Origin: Streptomyces sp. MA5143a
GTDB taxonomy: Bacteria; Actinomycetota; Actinomycetes; Streptomycetales; Streptomycetaceae
Assembly: GCF_900290235.1 (NCBI RefSeq)
Contig: NZ_OLMK01000014.1
Span: forward strand, 124,001 to 188,000
Direction of reading: 5' to 3'
Length of the DNA: 64,000 bases
Of the stretch, positions 21,281-29,481 are shown in pieces. The stretch's first letter is position 1. Every line of letters starts with the position of its first letter. A program made the translations under genes and the position numbers. Below the pieces are notes generated by a model. It had not been told where the DNA came from. It ran no database searches and worked only from the letters and a program-made list of their open reading frames with translations.

Positions 21281-21835
21281 ATGAACAGCAACGGGCAGTA
21301 CGAGCGTCAGGTCGTGTGGGCCGTCGTGGGCACGGACATCGGCCCGCTGCTGCTGGCCGCGACGGACGACGGCCTGGTGAACGTCGTGTTCCACGCGACG
21401 GACTCGGTCCGCGACAAGGCGCTCGACCGCCTCGCGTCCCGGCTCGGCATCCAGCCCGTCGAGGCGCCCGGTGCTCCGCGGCTGGCCGAGGCGATACGCC
21501 AGGTCGACGCGTACTTCACGGGTGACCGACAGGTGTTCGAGCTGCCCCTGGACTGGTCGCTGATCTCCGGTTTCAACCGCCAGGTGCTGCGGGAGCTGGC
21601 GGTCGGTGTCCCCTTCGGCTCGGTCGTGGGGTACGGCGACCTGGCCCGCCGGGTCGGGCAGCCGGGCGCGGCCCAGGCGGTGGGCATGGCGATGGGGGCG
21701 AATCCGCTGCCGGTGGTCGTGCCGTGCCATCGGGTGGTGGAGAGCGACGGCGGCATCGGCGGGTTCGGCGGCGGGCTGGAGACCAAGCGGAAGCTGCTGG
21801 CCCTGGAAGGAGTGCTGCCCGAGCCGCTGTTCTGA
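21281..21835 (+). CDS. ogt: Methylated-DNA--protein-cysteine S-methyltransferase
   Basis: 184-residue suicide enzyme that removes O6-alkyl groups from guanine. The acceptor motif PVVVPCHRVV contains the reactive Cys. VPFGSVVGYGDLARRVG is the helix-turn-helix DNA-binding segment with the Arg finger region, and an N-terminal ribonuclease-like domain precedes it. There is no Ada regulatory domain, so it is of the Ogt type. TACGGT (21269-21274) lies six bases before the ATG, suggesting a leaderless mRNA. Confidence 0.93.
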   Translation: MNSNGQYERQVVWAVVGTDIGPLLLAATDDGLVNVVFHATDSVRDKALDRLASRLGIQPVEAPGAPRLAEAIRQVDAYFTGDRQVFELPLDWSLISGFNRQVLRELAVGVPFGSVVGYGDLARRVGQPGAAQAVGMAMGANPLPVVVPCHRVVESDGGIGGFGGGLETKRKLLALEGVLPEPLF

Positions 21836-21888
21836 GCCGCCGCTCCCCTCCCTGATCCGGGCGCCGACCCTGCGAGCGGCCGCCCGCG

Positions 21889-22317
21889 CTACTCGTAGTG
21901 CCGGGCCTCGACGATGTTGCCGTCCGGGTCCCGGAAGTAGAAGCTGCGCCGGGCCGCGCCTCGGGCACCGAAGGAGTCGTACGACAGGTCGGAGACCGGG
22001 ACCGCTTGTTCCCGCAGCCGGGATCGCAGTCCCTCGAAGCGGTCACCGGGCAGGGCCAGGCACACATGGTTGACGGGGTGGCCGGCGCTGTCCTCGGCGC
22101 CGGGCAGCATCCTCATGCGCTCCGCCGAGCTGAGCGGCATGAGGTCGAGGATGGTCTCGTCATTGACGCGTACGGAGGGAAAGGGCACCGTTCCCTCGGA
22201 GTACTCGGCAAGGCGTACGGGTGCCAGGCCCACGGCCGTCTCGTAGAAGTCGGCCGCGGCGACAGGCTCCCGCACCCAGAGGACGACGTGGTCGAGACGT
22301 GTGGTGTTCTCCGTCAT
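21889..22317 (-). CDS. VOC (glyoxalase/bleomycin-resistance) family protein
   Basis: 142 residues with two beta-alpha-beta-beta-beta modules of the vicinal oxygen chelate fold. It begins LDHVVLWVREPVAAADFYET and ends RRSFYFRDPDGNIVEARHY, the classic first and last metal-ligand strands (His in the first, Glu in the last). Substrate cannot be told. ATG 22317 is the natural start; in-frame sequence further upstream lies over another gene. It is divergent from the pseudouridine genes, which start 99 bp away. Confidence 0.85.
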   Translation of the reverse strand: MTENTTRLDHVVLWVREPVAAADFYETAVGLAPVRLAEYSEGTVPFPSVRVNDETILDLMPLSSAERMRMLPGAEDSAGHPVNHVCLALPGDRFEGLRSRLREQAVPVSDLSYDSFGARGAARRSFYFRDPDGNIVEARHYE

Positions 22318-22416
22318 GCTCCCCAGGCTGGTGTCCCTCACCACAGGTCGCAAGGGTTTGACCGGGCGCGTCGGCCGCCAGTGATGAGGGAGGAACGACT
22401 GACAGGAGGCAAGCGC

Positions 22417-23322
22417 GTGCTGGTGGTGTCGGAAGAGGTGCGGGACGCGGTTGACGCGCGTCGACCCGTGGTGGCGCTCGAGTCCACGATCATCGCGCAC
22501 GGCCTGCCCCGGCCGCGCAATCTCCAGGTGGCCCGGGAGCTGGAGGACGTCGTACGGCAGGAGGGCGCCGTACCGGCGACCATCGCCGTGCTCGACGGGC
22601 GGCCGCACATCGGCCTCGACAAGGACCAGTTGGAGCGGGTCGCGAACGAGGACGGCATCCGCAAGCTCGGCCATCGGGACCTGCCGCTCGCGGTGGCCTC
22701 CGGGGCGAGCGGCGCGACGACCGTGTCGGCGACCGCCCAGCTGGCGTCCCTGGCGGGCGTAAGGGTGTTCGCGACGGGCGGTCTCGGCGGGGTGCACCGG
22801 GAGTGGACGACGACGCAGGACGAGTCGGCCGATCTGGGGCTGCTGGCGCGCACCCGGATCACGGTGGTGTGCGCGGGCGTGAAGTCGATCCTGGATGTGC
22901 CGGCGACGTTGCAGCGCCTGGAGACGCTGGGGGTCGCGGTCGCCGGGTACGGCACGGACCGCTTCCCCGGCTTCTATCTCTCCGACTCCGGGCACCCCGT
23001 GGAGTGGACGCTCCGGTCGGCCGGCGAGGTCGCCGAGGTCATGCGGGCCCAGGACGCGCTCGACGGGCCGGAGTCGGCTTTGATCGTCGCGAACCCGGTG
23101 CCCGAGGAGGAGCAGCTCGATCCCGGTCTCCACGCGCGTGTGCTCGCCGAGGCGCTGCGGGCGGCCGAGGAGGAGGGGATCACGGGGCAGGCGGTCACAC
23201 CGTTCCTGCTGAGCCATCTCGTACGGCACACGGACGGCGCCTCCCTGAGTGCCAATCTGGCGGCGGTCCGGGGCAACGTACGGCTCGCCGCGCGGATCGC
23301 GGCGGCCTGGACCGGGGCGTGA
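22417..23322 (+). CDS. psuG: Pseudouridine-5'-phosphate glycosidase
   Basis: 301 residues. It cleaves the C-C bond of pseudouridine 5'-phosphate to uracil and ribose 5-phosphate. RRPVVALESTIIAHGLPRP is the conserved N-terminal motif with the catalytic Glu. GASGATTVSATAQLA, FATGGLGGVHR and VVCAGVKSILDVPATLQRLET, with the reactive Lys, follow. GTG 22417 is chosen because AGGAGG lies just before it; ATG 22384 is an alternative. The kinase gene begins one base after its stop, giving a tight two-gene pathway. Confidence 0.95.
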   Translation: MLVVSEEVRDAVDARRPVVALESTIIAHGLPRPRNLQVARELEDVVRQEGAVPATIAVLDGRPHIGLDKDQLERVANEDGIRKLGHRDLPLAVASGASGATTVSATAQLASLAGVRVFATGGLGGVHREWTTTQDESADLGLLARTRITVVCAGVKSILDVPATLQRLETLGVAVAGYGTDRFPGFYLSDSGHPVEWTLRSAGEVAEVMRAQDALDGPESALIVANPVPEEEQLDPGLHARVLAEALRAAEEEGITGQAVTPFLLSHLVRHTDGASLSANLAAVRGNVRLAARIAAAWTGA

Positions 23323-23323
23323 G

Positions 23324-24304
23324 ATGACCGGTCGGGGCGGGCAGGGGCCCGGCGGTGCGACGACCCCGCCGGGCACCGACCGAACGGGCGCCGACCAGAA
23401 GACGGGTGGTGGGGCGCTGCTCGTCGTGGGTGACGTCGTCACGGATGTCGTCGCCCGGCATCGCGGGCCGCTCGCGTCGGGCACCGACACGGCGTCCGCG
23501 ATCCGTACGCTGCCCGGCGGCGCGGGCGCCAATGTGGCCTGCTGGGCGGCCCATCAGGGCTGTGCGGACGTGCGGCTGCTCGGGCGCGTGGGCACGGACG
23601 CGGCGGGGTGGCACGAGCGGGAGCTGCGCGCCTCGGGGGTACGGCCCCACCTCGTCGTCGACCCGGAGGCCGCGACGGGCACGGTGATCTGCCTGGTGGA
23701 CACGGGCGCCGCCGCCGAACGCACGTTCCTCACGGACAGCGGTGCCTCCCTGCGGCTGGACCCGGACGACTGGTCACCGGGTCTGCTCGACGGGGTGGCC
23801 CGGCTGCATCTGTCGGGCTACCTGTTCTTCTCGGAGCCGAGCCGGGCGCTGGTGTCGGTGGCCCTCGCGTCGGCACGCGCGCGTGGGGTGCCGGTGAGTG
23901 TGGATCCGGCCTCGGCGGGGTTCCTGACGGGGCTGGGCGTGGACCGTTTCCTCGCACTCGTCGAGGGGGTGGATGTGCTGCTGCCCAGCAGGGACGAGGC
24001 GTGTCTGCTCACCGGGCTGCCCGATCCGGCCGACGCGGCGGCCAAGTTGAGCCGTCTCTTCCCGCTGGTGGTGGCCAAGCAGGGGGCCGAGGGCGCCCTG
24101 GTCGCCCAGGGGGGCGGCGTGCGGTCCCGGGTTCCGGCGGCCCCCGCCGTGCCCCGGGACACGACCGGCGCGGGCGACGCGTTCACCGGGGCGTTCCTCG
24201 CCGCCCTGCTCGCGGGCGCGGAGCCACAGGACGCGGCGGCACAGGGGTGCCGGGCGGGCGCGCTGGCCGTGGGGAAGGTGGGCGGGCGGCCCCCGGTGGG
24301 CTGA
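23324..24304 (+). CDS. psuK: PfkB-family carbohydrate kinase, probable pseudouridine kinase
   Basis: 326-residue ribokinase-fold kinase. LPGGAGANVACWAA is PfkB signature 1 and PRDTTGAGDAFTGAFLAALL is signature 2 with the catalytic Asp and anion hole. About 30 residues of Gly/Thr-rich leader precede the fold. Being next to psuG makes pseudouridine 5'-phosphorylation its likely reaction, feeding the glycosidase to recycle or remove pseudouridine from RNA turnover. Family members also include ribokinase and adenosine kinase, so substrate rests on context. Confidence 0.85.
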   Translation: MTGRGGQGPGGATTPPGTDRTGADQKTGGGALLVVGDVVTDVVARHRGPLASGTDTASAIRTLPGGAGANVACWAAHQGCADVRLLGRVGTDAAGWHERELRASGVRPHLVVDPEAATGTVICLVDTGAAAERTFLTDSGASLRLDPDDWSPGLLDGVARLHLSGYLFFSEPSRALVSVALASARARGVPVSVDPASAGFLTGLGVDRFLALVEGVDVLLPSRDEACLLTGLPDPADAAAKLSRLFPLVVAKQGAEGALVAQGGGVRSRVPAAPAVPRDTTGAGDAFTGAFLAALLAGAEPQDAAAQGCRAGALAVGKVGGRPPVG

Positions 24305-24379
24305 GAGGGCGCGGGGCGCGTCGCGGCCCCGTACCCGTTCCGCGTGACGTCGGCCTCGTGGTGGCTGTCGCGCGCCACG

Positions 24380-25177
24380 CTACGGCCTCCTCCCCCACGC
24401 CGAGACGAGCGGTGTGGCGGCGATGTCCATCGCACCGGAGGACAGGTTGGCCAGGTGGCGGTCGATCTCCTCGTCCGTGGCGAGATGGGCGGTGACGAGG
24501 GCCGTGCGGAGCCGTTGGATCGTGGAGGACTCCAGAGCGGCGCAGGCGGGCAAGGCGATGGGGAAGTACACATCGGCCTCCACGCCGCGCAGTCCGGCCC
24601 CGCGCAGCAGACGCGGGAGCCTGCGGCCGTGTGCCGGGTCCACCCCGCGCTCGTCGAGGAGAGCGCGGATGGCCTGCCGCAGCCGGTTGGCCAGCTGCTG
24701 GTCGGGACCGGTCTCCTCGAGGCAGGCCAGGGGCTGGAGCGCGGGGTCGGCGTCCTCGATCAACAGGCGCCCGCCGGGCCGCAGGGCCTTGATCATCGAC
24801 ACCACGGCCCGCTCGCGGTCCGGGGCGTGGACCAGGGCCAGACGGGCGTGGACGAGGTCGAATCCGTCGCCCGGCGGCTGGTCGACGCCCACGTGGTGGA
24901 CGAGGACCTCGACCGGTGGGCGGGTGACCGAGGGGACCGCCCAGGAGAGGTCGATTCCGGTGGCGATGACCTTCCCCGTGGGCCCGACCCTCTTGGCCAG
25001 CCAGGAGACGACCGAGGCCCCGCTCGCGCCGACCTCCCAGCAGCGCCAGCCGGATCCGAGGCCGAAGCCCTCCATGTGCCGGAACGTCGTGCGGTCGAAG
25101 AGGGTGGCGAAGGCGTCGGAGGGCTGCCCCGTCTCGCCCTGCCGGTGGTCGAGGAGATGTCCGTCGGTTCGCATCAT
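24380..25177 (-). CDS. Class I SAM-dependent methyltransferase
   Basis: 265 residues. The Rossmann motif I CWEVGASGASVVSWLAKRVGP leads to acidic motif II (VIATGIDLSW), FDLVHARLALVHAPDR as motif IV/V and LRPGGRLLIEDADP as post-motif. The sequence resembles the UbiE-like small-molecule methyltransferases common in Streptomyces; the acceptor is unknown. Two adjacent ATGs (25177, 25174) are possible; an upstream in-frame start at 25351 is unlikely because that part has no fold motifs. No ribosome site is evident. It is convergent with the psuK gene. Confidence 0.8.
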   Translation of the reverse strand: MMRTDGHLLDHRQGETGQPSDAFATLFDRTTFRHMEGFGLGSGWRCWEVGASGASVVSWLAKRVGPTGKVIATGIDLSWAVPSVTRPPVEVLVHHVGVDQPPGDGFDLVHARLALVHAPDRERAVVSMIKALRPGGRLLIEDADPALQPLACLEETGPDQQLANRLRQAIRALLDERGVDPAHGRRLPRLLRGAGLRGVEADVYFPIALPACAALESSTIQRLRTALVTAHLATDEEIDRHLANLSSGAMDIAATPLVSAWGRRP

Positions 25178-25439
25178 GCCGAGATCATTCCATTTGCCTG
25201 ACTTATCACTCTTCACGACGCTCCAACAGTCCCCCAGGACCGCTCCGGCGGCGGCCGAGGCGGCGCCGAGCGTCACCCCCGGACCACCCGGCACTGTCCG
25301 CACCGAGGTGTCTGGAGAGATCACAAACGAAGTGGAACGTTCCGTTCCCACAGCCTTACCCGCAGCTCAAAGTCGCCTGGCACACTGGCGCGACAAGGCA
25401 CGAAGTGCGGTGCGAGAGGATCCACGCAAGGAGATCCAG

Positions 25440-26567
25440 ATGTCCATGGCAGGGAATCTGCGGAAGGTCACCGGCCTCGACAGGGTCGGCGGCCTGCGCA
25501 AGGTGGCACGGCTGGCACGGCGTCGCGCCCGCGTCGACCTCAGCCACCCGGCCCGCTCCCCCCTGGGCACCTCCGTGGTGAACTGCGTGACGTACCACAA
25601 GGGAGTGCGTGCCCCCGGCGGCCGCGATGTCGTCGAGGCCCTCAGGCAGGTGCGCAGGGCCGACCACGGCTTCGTCTGGCTCGGGCTGCACGAGCCGACG
25701 GAGCGGGAGTTCGCCGGCATCGCCGAGCTCTTCGACCTGCACCCCCTGGCGGTCGAGGACGCGGTCGAGGCCCATCAGCGCCCGAAGCTGGAGCGGTACG
25801 GCGACACACTGTTCGCGGTGTTCAAGACCGTCTGCTACGTCGAGCACACGGAACTGACCGCGACGAGCGAGGTGGTGAACACCGGCGAGATCATGGTCTT
25901 CGTCGGCCCCGACTTCGTGATCTCCGTCAGGCACGGACGCCACGGCTCTCTCGGGCCGCTGCGCGAGGAACTGGAGGCGAGCCCGGAGCAGCTCGCCAAG
26001 GGCCCGGCCGCCGTCCTGCACGCGATCGCCGACCATGTCGTCGACGACTATCTGACGGTCACGGACTCGGTGCAGGCGGACATCGACCAGGTGGAGACGG
26101 ATGTGTTCGCGGCGAACGGCGCGCGCGTGGACCCCGGTCGGATCTACCAGCTCAAGCGGGAACTGCTCGAACTGAAGCGAGCGGTGGCCCCGCTCGCCCG
26201 GCCGCTGCTGGAGCTCACCACACGGCCCATCCGGGTGGTGGAGCCGGAGATACAGGCCTACTTCCGTGATGTCTCCGACCACCTGCTGAGGGCGACCGAG
26301 CAGATCGCCGCGTTCGACGAACTGCTCAACTCGATCCTTCAGGCGCACCTGGCGCAGGTCAGCGTCGCGCAGAACGAGGACATGCGGAAGATCACCGCCT
26401 GGGCGGCGCTGATCGCCGTGCCGACCATGGTCTGCGGGGTGTACGGCATGAACTTCACATACATGCCGGAGCTGACCTGGAGATTCGGCTACCCCATGGT
26501 CCTGGGCGTCATAGCCGTGGCCTGCGTCGTCCTCTACCGGGGCTTCAAGCGCAACGGCTGGCTCTGA
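25440..26567 (+). CDS. CorA-family magnesium/cobalt transporter
   Basis: 375 residues. The large cytoplasmic alpha/beta funnel (TYHKGVRAPGGRDVVEALRQV..., HPLAVEDAVEAHQRPKLERYGDTLF) is followed by two C-terminal membrane helices. Between them is the selectivity motif YGMNF at about residue 340. It should form a pentameric Mg2+ or Co2+ channel. ATG 25440 has AAGGAG at ideal spacing. An Arg-rich N-terminal extension of about 40 residues (KVARLARRRARVDLSHPARS) is typical of actinobacterial CorA. No M-box riboswitch was recognised upstream. Confidence 0.92.
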   Translation: MSMAGNLRKVTGLDRVGGLRKVARLARRRARVDLSHPARSPLGTSVVNCVTYHKGVRAPGGRDVVEALRQVRRADHGFVWLGLHEPTEREFAGIAELFDLHPLAVEDAVEAHQRPKLERYGDTLFAVFKTVCYVEHTELTATSEVVNTGEIMVFVGPDFVISVRHGRHGSLGPLREELEASPEQLAKGPAAVLHAIADHVVDDYLTVTDSVQADIDQVETDVFAANGARVDPGRIYQLKRELLELKRAVAPLARPLLELTTRPIRVVEPEIQAYFRDVSDHLLRATEQIAAFDELLNSILQAHLAQVSVAQNEDMRKITAWAALIAVPTMVCGVYGMNFTYMPELTWRFGYPMVLGVIAVACVVLYRGFKRNGWL

Positions 26568-26631
26568 ATCCGACGCCGGTCACCGGCACCGGCGGGGAAA
26601 GGGGCGGGAAGGAGGAGAGGGCTCGGCGGGG

Positions 26632-27060
26632 TCAGCGTGCCGTGGTCCGGGCGTAGACGCTCTCGGCCCAGTCGGCGATCTGGTCCTCCGGGAGATGCCG
26701 GGCGATGTCGGCCTCGCTGATCATGCCGACGAGGCGCTTGTTGTGGATCACCGGAAGCCGGCGGATCTGGTGTTCCTTCATCTCTTCGAGCACCTCGCTG
26801 ATGTCGGCGTCGGCGTCGATCCAGCGCGGTGTGCCCTTCGCCAGGTCGCCGGCCGTGACGCGGGACGGGTCGTGTCCCATGGCGACACAGCCCACGACGA
26901 TGTCGCGGTCGGTGAGGATGCCGCAGAGGCGTTCGTTCTCGTCGCTGATGGGGAGCGCCCCCACGTTCAGCTGGCGCATCAGCTGGGCGGCACGGTCCAG
27001 GGTCTCGTGCGCGGGGATCCACTGGGCGCCCCGGTGCATGATGTCTCCGGCGGTGGTCAT
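26632..27060 (-). CDS. CBS-domain pair protein
   Basis: 142 residues made of two CBS motifs: TTAGDIMHRGAQWIPAHETLDRAAQLM... to LCGILTDRDIV, and VTAGDLAKGTPRWIDADADISEVLEEM... to LVGMISEADIA. The GILTDRDI and GMISEADIA ends are the usual adenosine-nucleotide pocket strands. Stand-alone CBS proteins sense AMP/ATP or SAM and regulate partners. The start is fixed by AGGAGGTACC upstream of ATG 27060; a longer frame to 27183 is not needed. Confidence 0.9.
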   Translation of the reverse strand: MTTAGDIMHRGAQWIPAHETLDRAAQLMRQLNVGALPISDENERLCGILTDRDIVVGCVAMGHDPSRVTAGDLAKGTPRWIDADADISEVLEEMKEHQIRRLPVIHNKRLVGMISEADIARHLPEDQIADWAESVYARTTAR

Positions 27061-27260
27061 GCGGTACCTCCTGAAGCCGGGCGGCCGGCGCGACGCGGGA
27101 GGCGCCGCTGGTACCGACGCGGCGCGGACGGCACCGCTGGTCCCGGCGCTGCTCATTCTCACCGCGCCCGGCGGCGGTCGCACCCGGAGGAAGACTCCGC
27201 AGGGGGGCAGTCGGCCCCCGGTTGACCGCTCTCCCAGTACCGCCTCGACGGAGAGGTGGG

Positions 27261-27292
27261 GCGGTCGGTCGAGCAGGCGGTCGGTCGAGCAG
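27261..27292. repeat. Two tandem 16-bp repeats
   Basis: GCGGTCGGTCGAGCAG occurs twice head-to-tail (27261-27276 and 27277-27292), followed by a partial third copy. It lies just after the 3' end of the uridine-kinase-like gene (stop at 27304). Confidence 0.85.
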
Positions 27293-27303
27293 GCGGTCCG
27301 CCG

Positions 27304-27945
27304 TCAGCCGCCCCAGGCCGGATGCCGTGGGTCGTCGGCTCGGACCAGGATGTCGGCCGTCGTGGCCGGATCCACCTCGGTCTCGTAGCGCTGGTAGGCG
27401 GGCAGCGTCCAGTGCTCGCTCTGCGGGGTGCGGCGGCGCAGGGCGCCCGGGGAGAGGAGTACGTGGACGCTGAGGTCGAAGGGGAACCAGTCCTTCAGGA
27501 GGAGGGGACCGTGCAGCAACAGCGGGGCGTCGGACGGGAGTTGTACGTAGGGGCTGCGGGTCGCGCGGTCCGTGTCGGGGTCCCAGAGGTCGGGCAGGAC
27601 ACGACCCGTGCCGCCGGGTTCGAGCGGACCGAAGACTTCACGCCACAAGGCAGCCGTGTCGAACCAGCCGTTGTAGTACGCCTCCACGTCCTGGTGCCCG
27701 TACTCGAAGCGGAGCGACGCCGGCCGGAGGAAGCCCTCGGTTCCCACGACGAGCGAGGACCGGCCGCGTACGCGCAGCGCGTCCGACACCCGTGCCGCGA
27801 GATCGCCCGGGCGGGCGGCGGGGGCGCCGTCGAAGGCGATGCGCGGCCAGGGGGAACCGTCGTCCGGCTTCAGGTCGAGGAGACGGTCGGCGAGGAGATC
27901 GCCGAGCCGCTCCCAGGTGATCGCTTCGAGTCGCACACGCTCCAT
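27304..27945 (-). CDS. Uridine kinase-like protein lacking a P-loop
   Basis: 213 residues resembling actinobacterial proteins annotated as uridine kinases: RIAFDGAPAARPGDLAARV at the N-terminus, YGHQDVEAYYNGWFDT in the middle and LPAYQRYETEVDP near the end, which matches the uridine/phosphoribulokinase layout. Where the Walker A motif should read GxxxxGK(T/S) the sequence is GAPAARPGD, with no Lys. It is therefore probably not a conventional nucleoside kinase. ATG 27945 is chosen by the family start MERVRLEAITW. Tandem 16-bp repeats follow its stop. Confidence 0.6.
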   Translation of the reverse strand: MERVRLEAITWERLGDLLADRLLDLKPDDGSPWPRIAFDGAPAARPGDLAARVSDALRVRGRSSLVVGTEGFLRPASLRFEYGHQDVEAYYNGWFDTAALWREVFGPLEPGGTGRVLPDLWDPDTDRATRSPYVQLPSDAPLLLHGPLLLKDWFPFDLSVHVLLSPGALRRRTPQSEHWTLPAYQRYETEVDPATTADILVRADDPRHPAWGG

Positions 27946-28037
27946 GATGCCGCGCCCCGCGCACCAGGCCCGAGCCGGCCGCGGGACCGGCGCACCCGTC
28001 ACGTGACCATGCGGTCGGCAGGGGGAATGAACCGCGT

Positions 28038-28721
28038 ATGGCAGCGCTCGCTACTCCCCCGCCCCGTACCGGACTTGTCGTCGTGCAGGCACTCAGGAAG
28101 AAGCGCTGCGCCGAGTGCCGGGGCGGGCCGGTGGCGCTGCTGGCGCCGGAGAACGGGGCGCCGCGCTGCCTCGACTGCGCTGACCTGGGGCATCTGGTGT
28201 TCCTGCCGCGTGGCGACACCGCGCTCACCCGACGGGCCAGGGAGGAGAGTTCGCTGTCGGCGGTGGTCGTGCGGTTCAACCGGCGCAGGAGCCGGTACGA
28301 GCGACAGGGCGTCCTCGTCGAGGAGGCGGCGCTCGCCCGCGCCGAGGAGCGGTGCCTGGCCGACGCCGAGGCACGAAGGCGCCGCCGGGCACGGGACGCA
28401 CGGCGGCGGGCCGCGGAGGACGTACGGTTCACGGACGCGTTCGCGGCGGAGATACGGCGGCTGTTCCCCGCGTGTCCGGCCGAGCGGGCACGGGAGATCG
28501 CCGCCCACGCCTCCGTGCGCGGCAGCGGGCGCGTCGGTCGCAGCGCGGCGGGGCGGGCCCTGTCGGAGATGGCGGTGACCTCGGCGGTCATCGCGTCCGT
28601 ACGACACGTGGACACGCCGTACGACCGCTTCCTGATGAGCGGGGTCGCACGCCACGAGGCCCGGCGCCGCATCGCGGGAGCCGTCGAGACGAGACTGCGG
28701 GAGTGGCGGGGTACGGGGTGA
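28038..28721 (+). CDS. DUF2293-domain protein with N-terminal zinc-ribbon-like motif
   Basis: 227 residues. CAEC and CLDC pairs about 20 residues apart (residues ~24-47) suggest a zinc ribbon. A long Arg/Glu-rich helix (ADAEARRRRRARDARRRAAEDVRF) follows, then the DUF2293 segment FAAEIRRLFPACPAERAREIAAHA and HVDTPYDRFLMSGVARHEAR. The domain occurs in bacteria and fungi; function unknown. The basic helix and zinc site would fit nucleic-acid binding, which is only inference. The ATG at 28038 has no obvious ribosome site. Confidence 0.75.
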   Translation: MAALATPPPRTGLVVVQALRKKRCAECRGGPVALLAPENGAPRCLDCADLGHLVFLPRGDTALTRRAREESSLSAVVVRFNRRRSRYERQGVLVEEAALARAEERCLADAEARRRRRARDARRRAAEDVRFTDAFAAEIRRLFPACPAERAREIAAHASVRGSGRVGRSAAGRALSEMAVTSAVIASVRHVDTPYDRFLMSGVARHEARRRIAGAVETRLREWRGTG

Positions 28722-28867
28722 ATGTCCCGTGCGGCCCCACCTTGGCGTTCGCTGATGGGAGTGCGCTTCTCGGCCATGGTGACGCTGTCCGTGCGGGCGT
28801 TCACTTGTGGTGACGGCGAGGGTCGGGGCAGGCTCTTCGCATTCGGGGGAACGAGGTGGGAGCGCAG

Positions 28868-29347
28868 ATGATCGACGGGCCGTACTTCGTGTTGGTGGTG
28901 CTGGGGCTGCTCGGTACCGCGGTCGTGGCGGGCGTGTTCTGCGGCTTCTCCACCTTTGTGATGAAGGCACTGGCCTCGTTGCCGCCGGCGCAGGGGGCCG
29001 CCGCGATGCAGGCGATCAACATCAGTGCCGTGACACCGGCGTTCATGCTCGTCTTCGTCGGGACGGCGGTGCTGTGCGCCGTGCTGGCGGTGGTGACGTT
29101 CGTGCTGTGGCCGGACGAGGGCACGGTCGCGTTGCTGCTGGGCAGCGCGCTGTATCTGGTCGGCTGCTTCGGAGTGACGATGGTGGCGAACGTGCCGCGC
29201 AACGACACCCTGGCCACGCTGGACCCGGGCACGCGGGAGGCGGCCGCCTACTGGCAGCGGTATGTGAGCGAGTGGACGATGTGGAACCACGTGAGGACGG
29301 CCGCCTCGGTCGGCGCGGCGCTCTGCTATCTGCTCGCGCTCGCCTGA
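28868..29347 (+). CDS. DUF1772 / anthrone-oxygenase-like membrane protein
   Basis: 159 residues with four membrane helices: VVLGLLGTAVVAGVFCGFSTFVM, PAFMLVFVGTAVLCAVLAVV, VALLLGSALYLVGCFGVTM and the C-terminal SVGAALCYLLALA. NVPRNDTLATLD and YWQRYVSEWTMWNHVRTAAS are the conserved polar motifs of the DUF1772 family, which includes anthrone oxygenases and small membrane proteins of unknown role. ATG 28868 has GGGAG upstream; a GTG at 28856 would add four residues. Confidence 0.78.
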   Translation: MIDGPYFVLVVLGLLGTAVVAGVFCGFSTFVMKALASLPPAQGAAAMQAINISAVTPAFMLVFVGTAVLCAVLAVVTFVLWPDEGTVALLLGSALYLVGCFGVTMVANVPRNDTLATLDPGTREAAAYWQRYVSEWTMWNHVRTAASVGAALCYLLALA

Positions 29348-29481
29348 GGCGTACGCGCCGGGCGCGTCGTATCGTGGCGGGTGACGAGTGCCGCCCGAGG
29401 ATGGACGACCTCACAACGCCCCGAGTCCGCCGCGCGTACGGCCGCGCCCGTACGCGCATGCGATACGTGAGGGAGACGGCG

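Noticed and set aside
25190..25439. M-box magnesium riboswitch before corA
   Set aside because: The conserved M-box core could not be recognised by eye; a covariance search would be needed.
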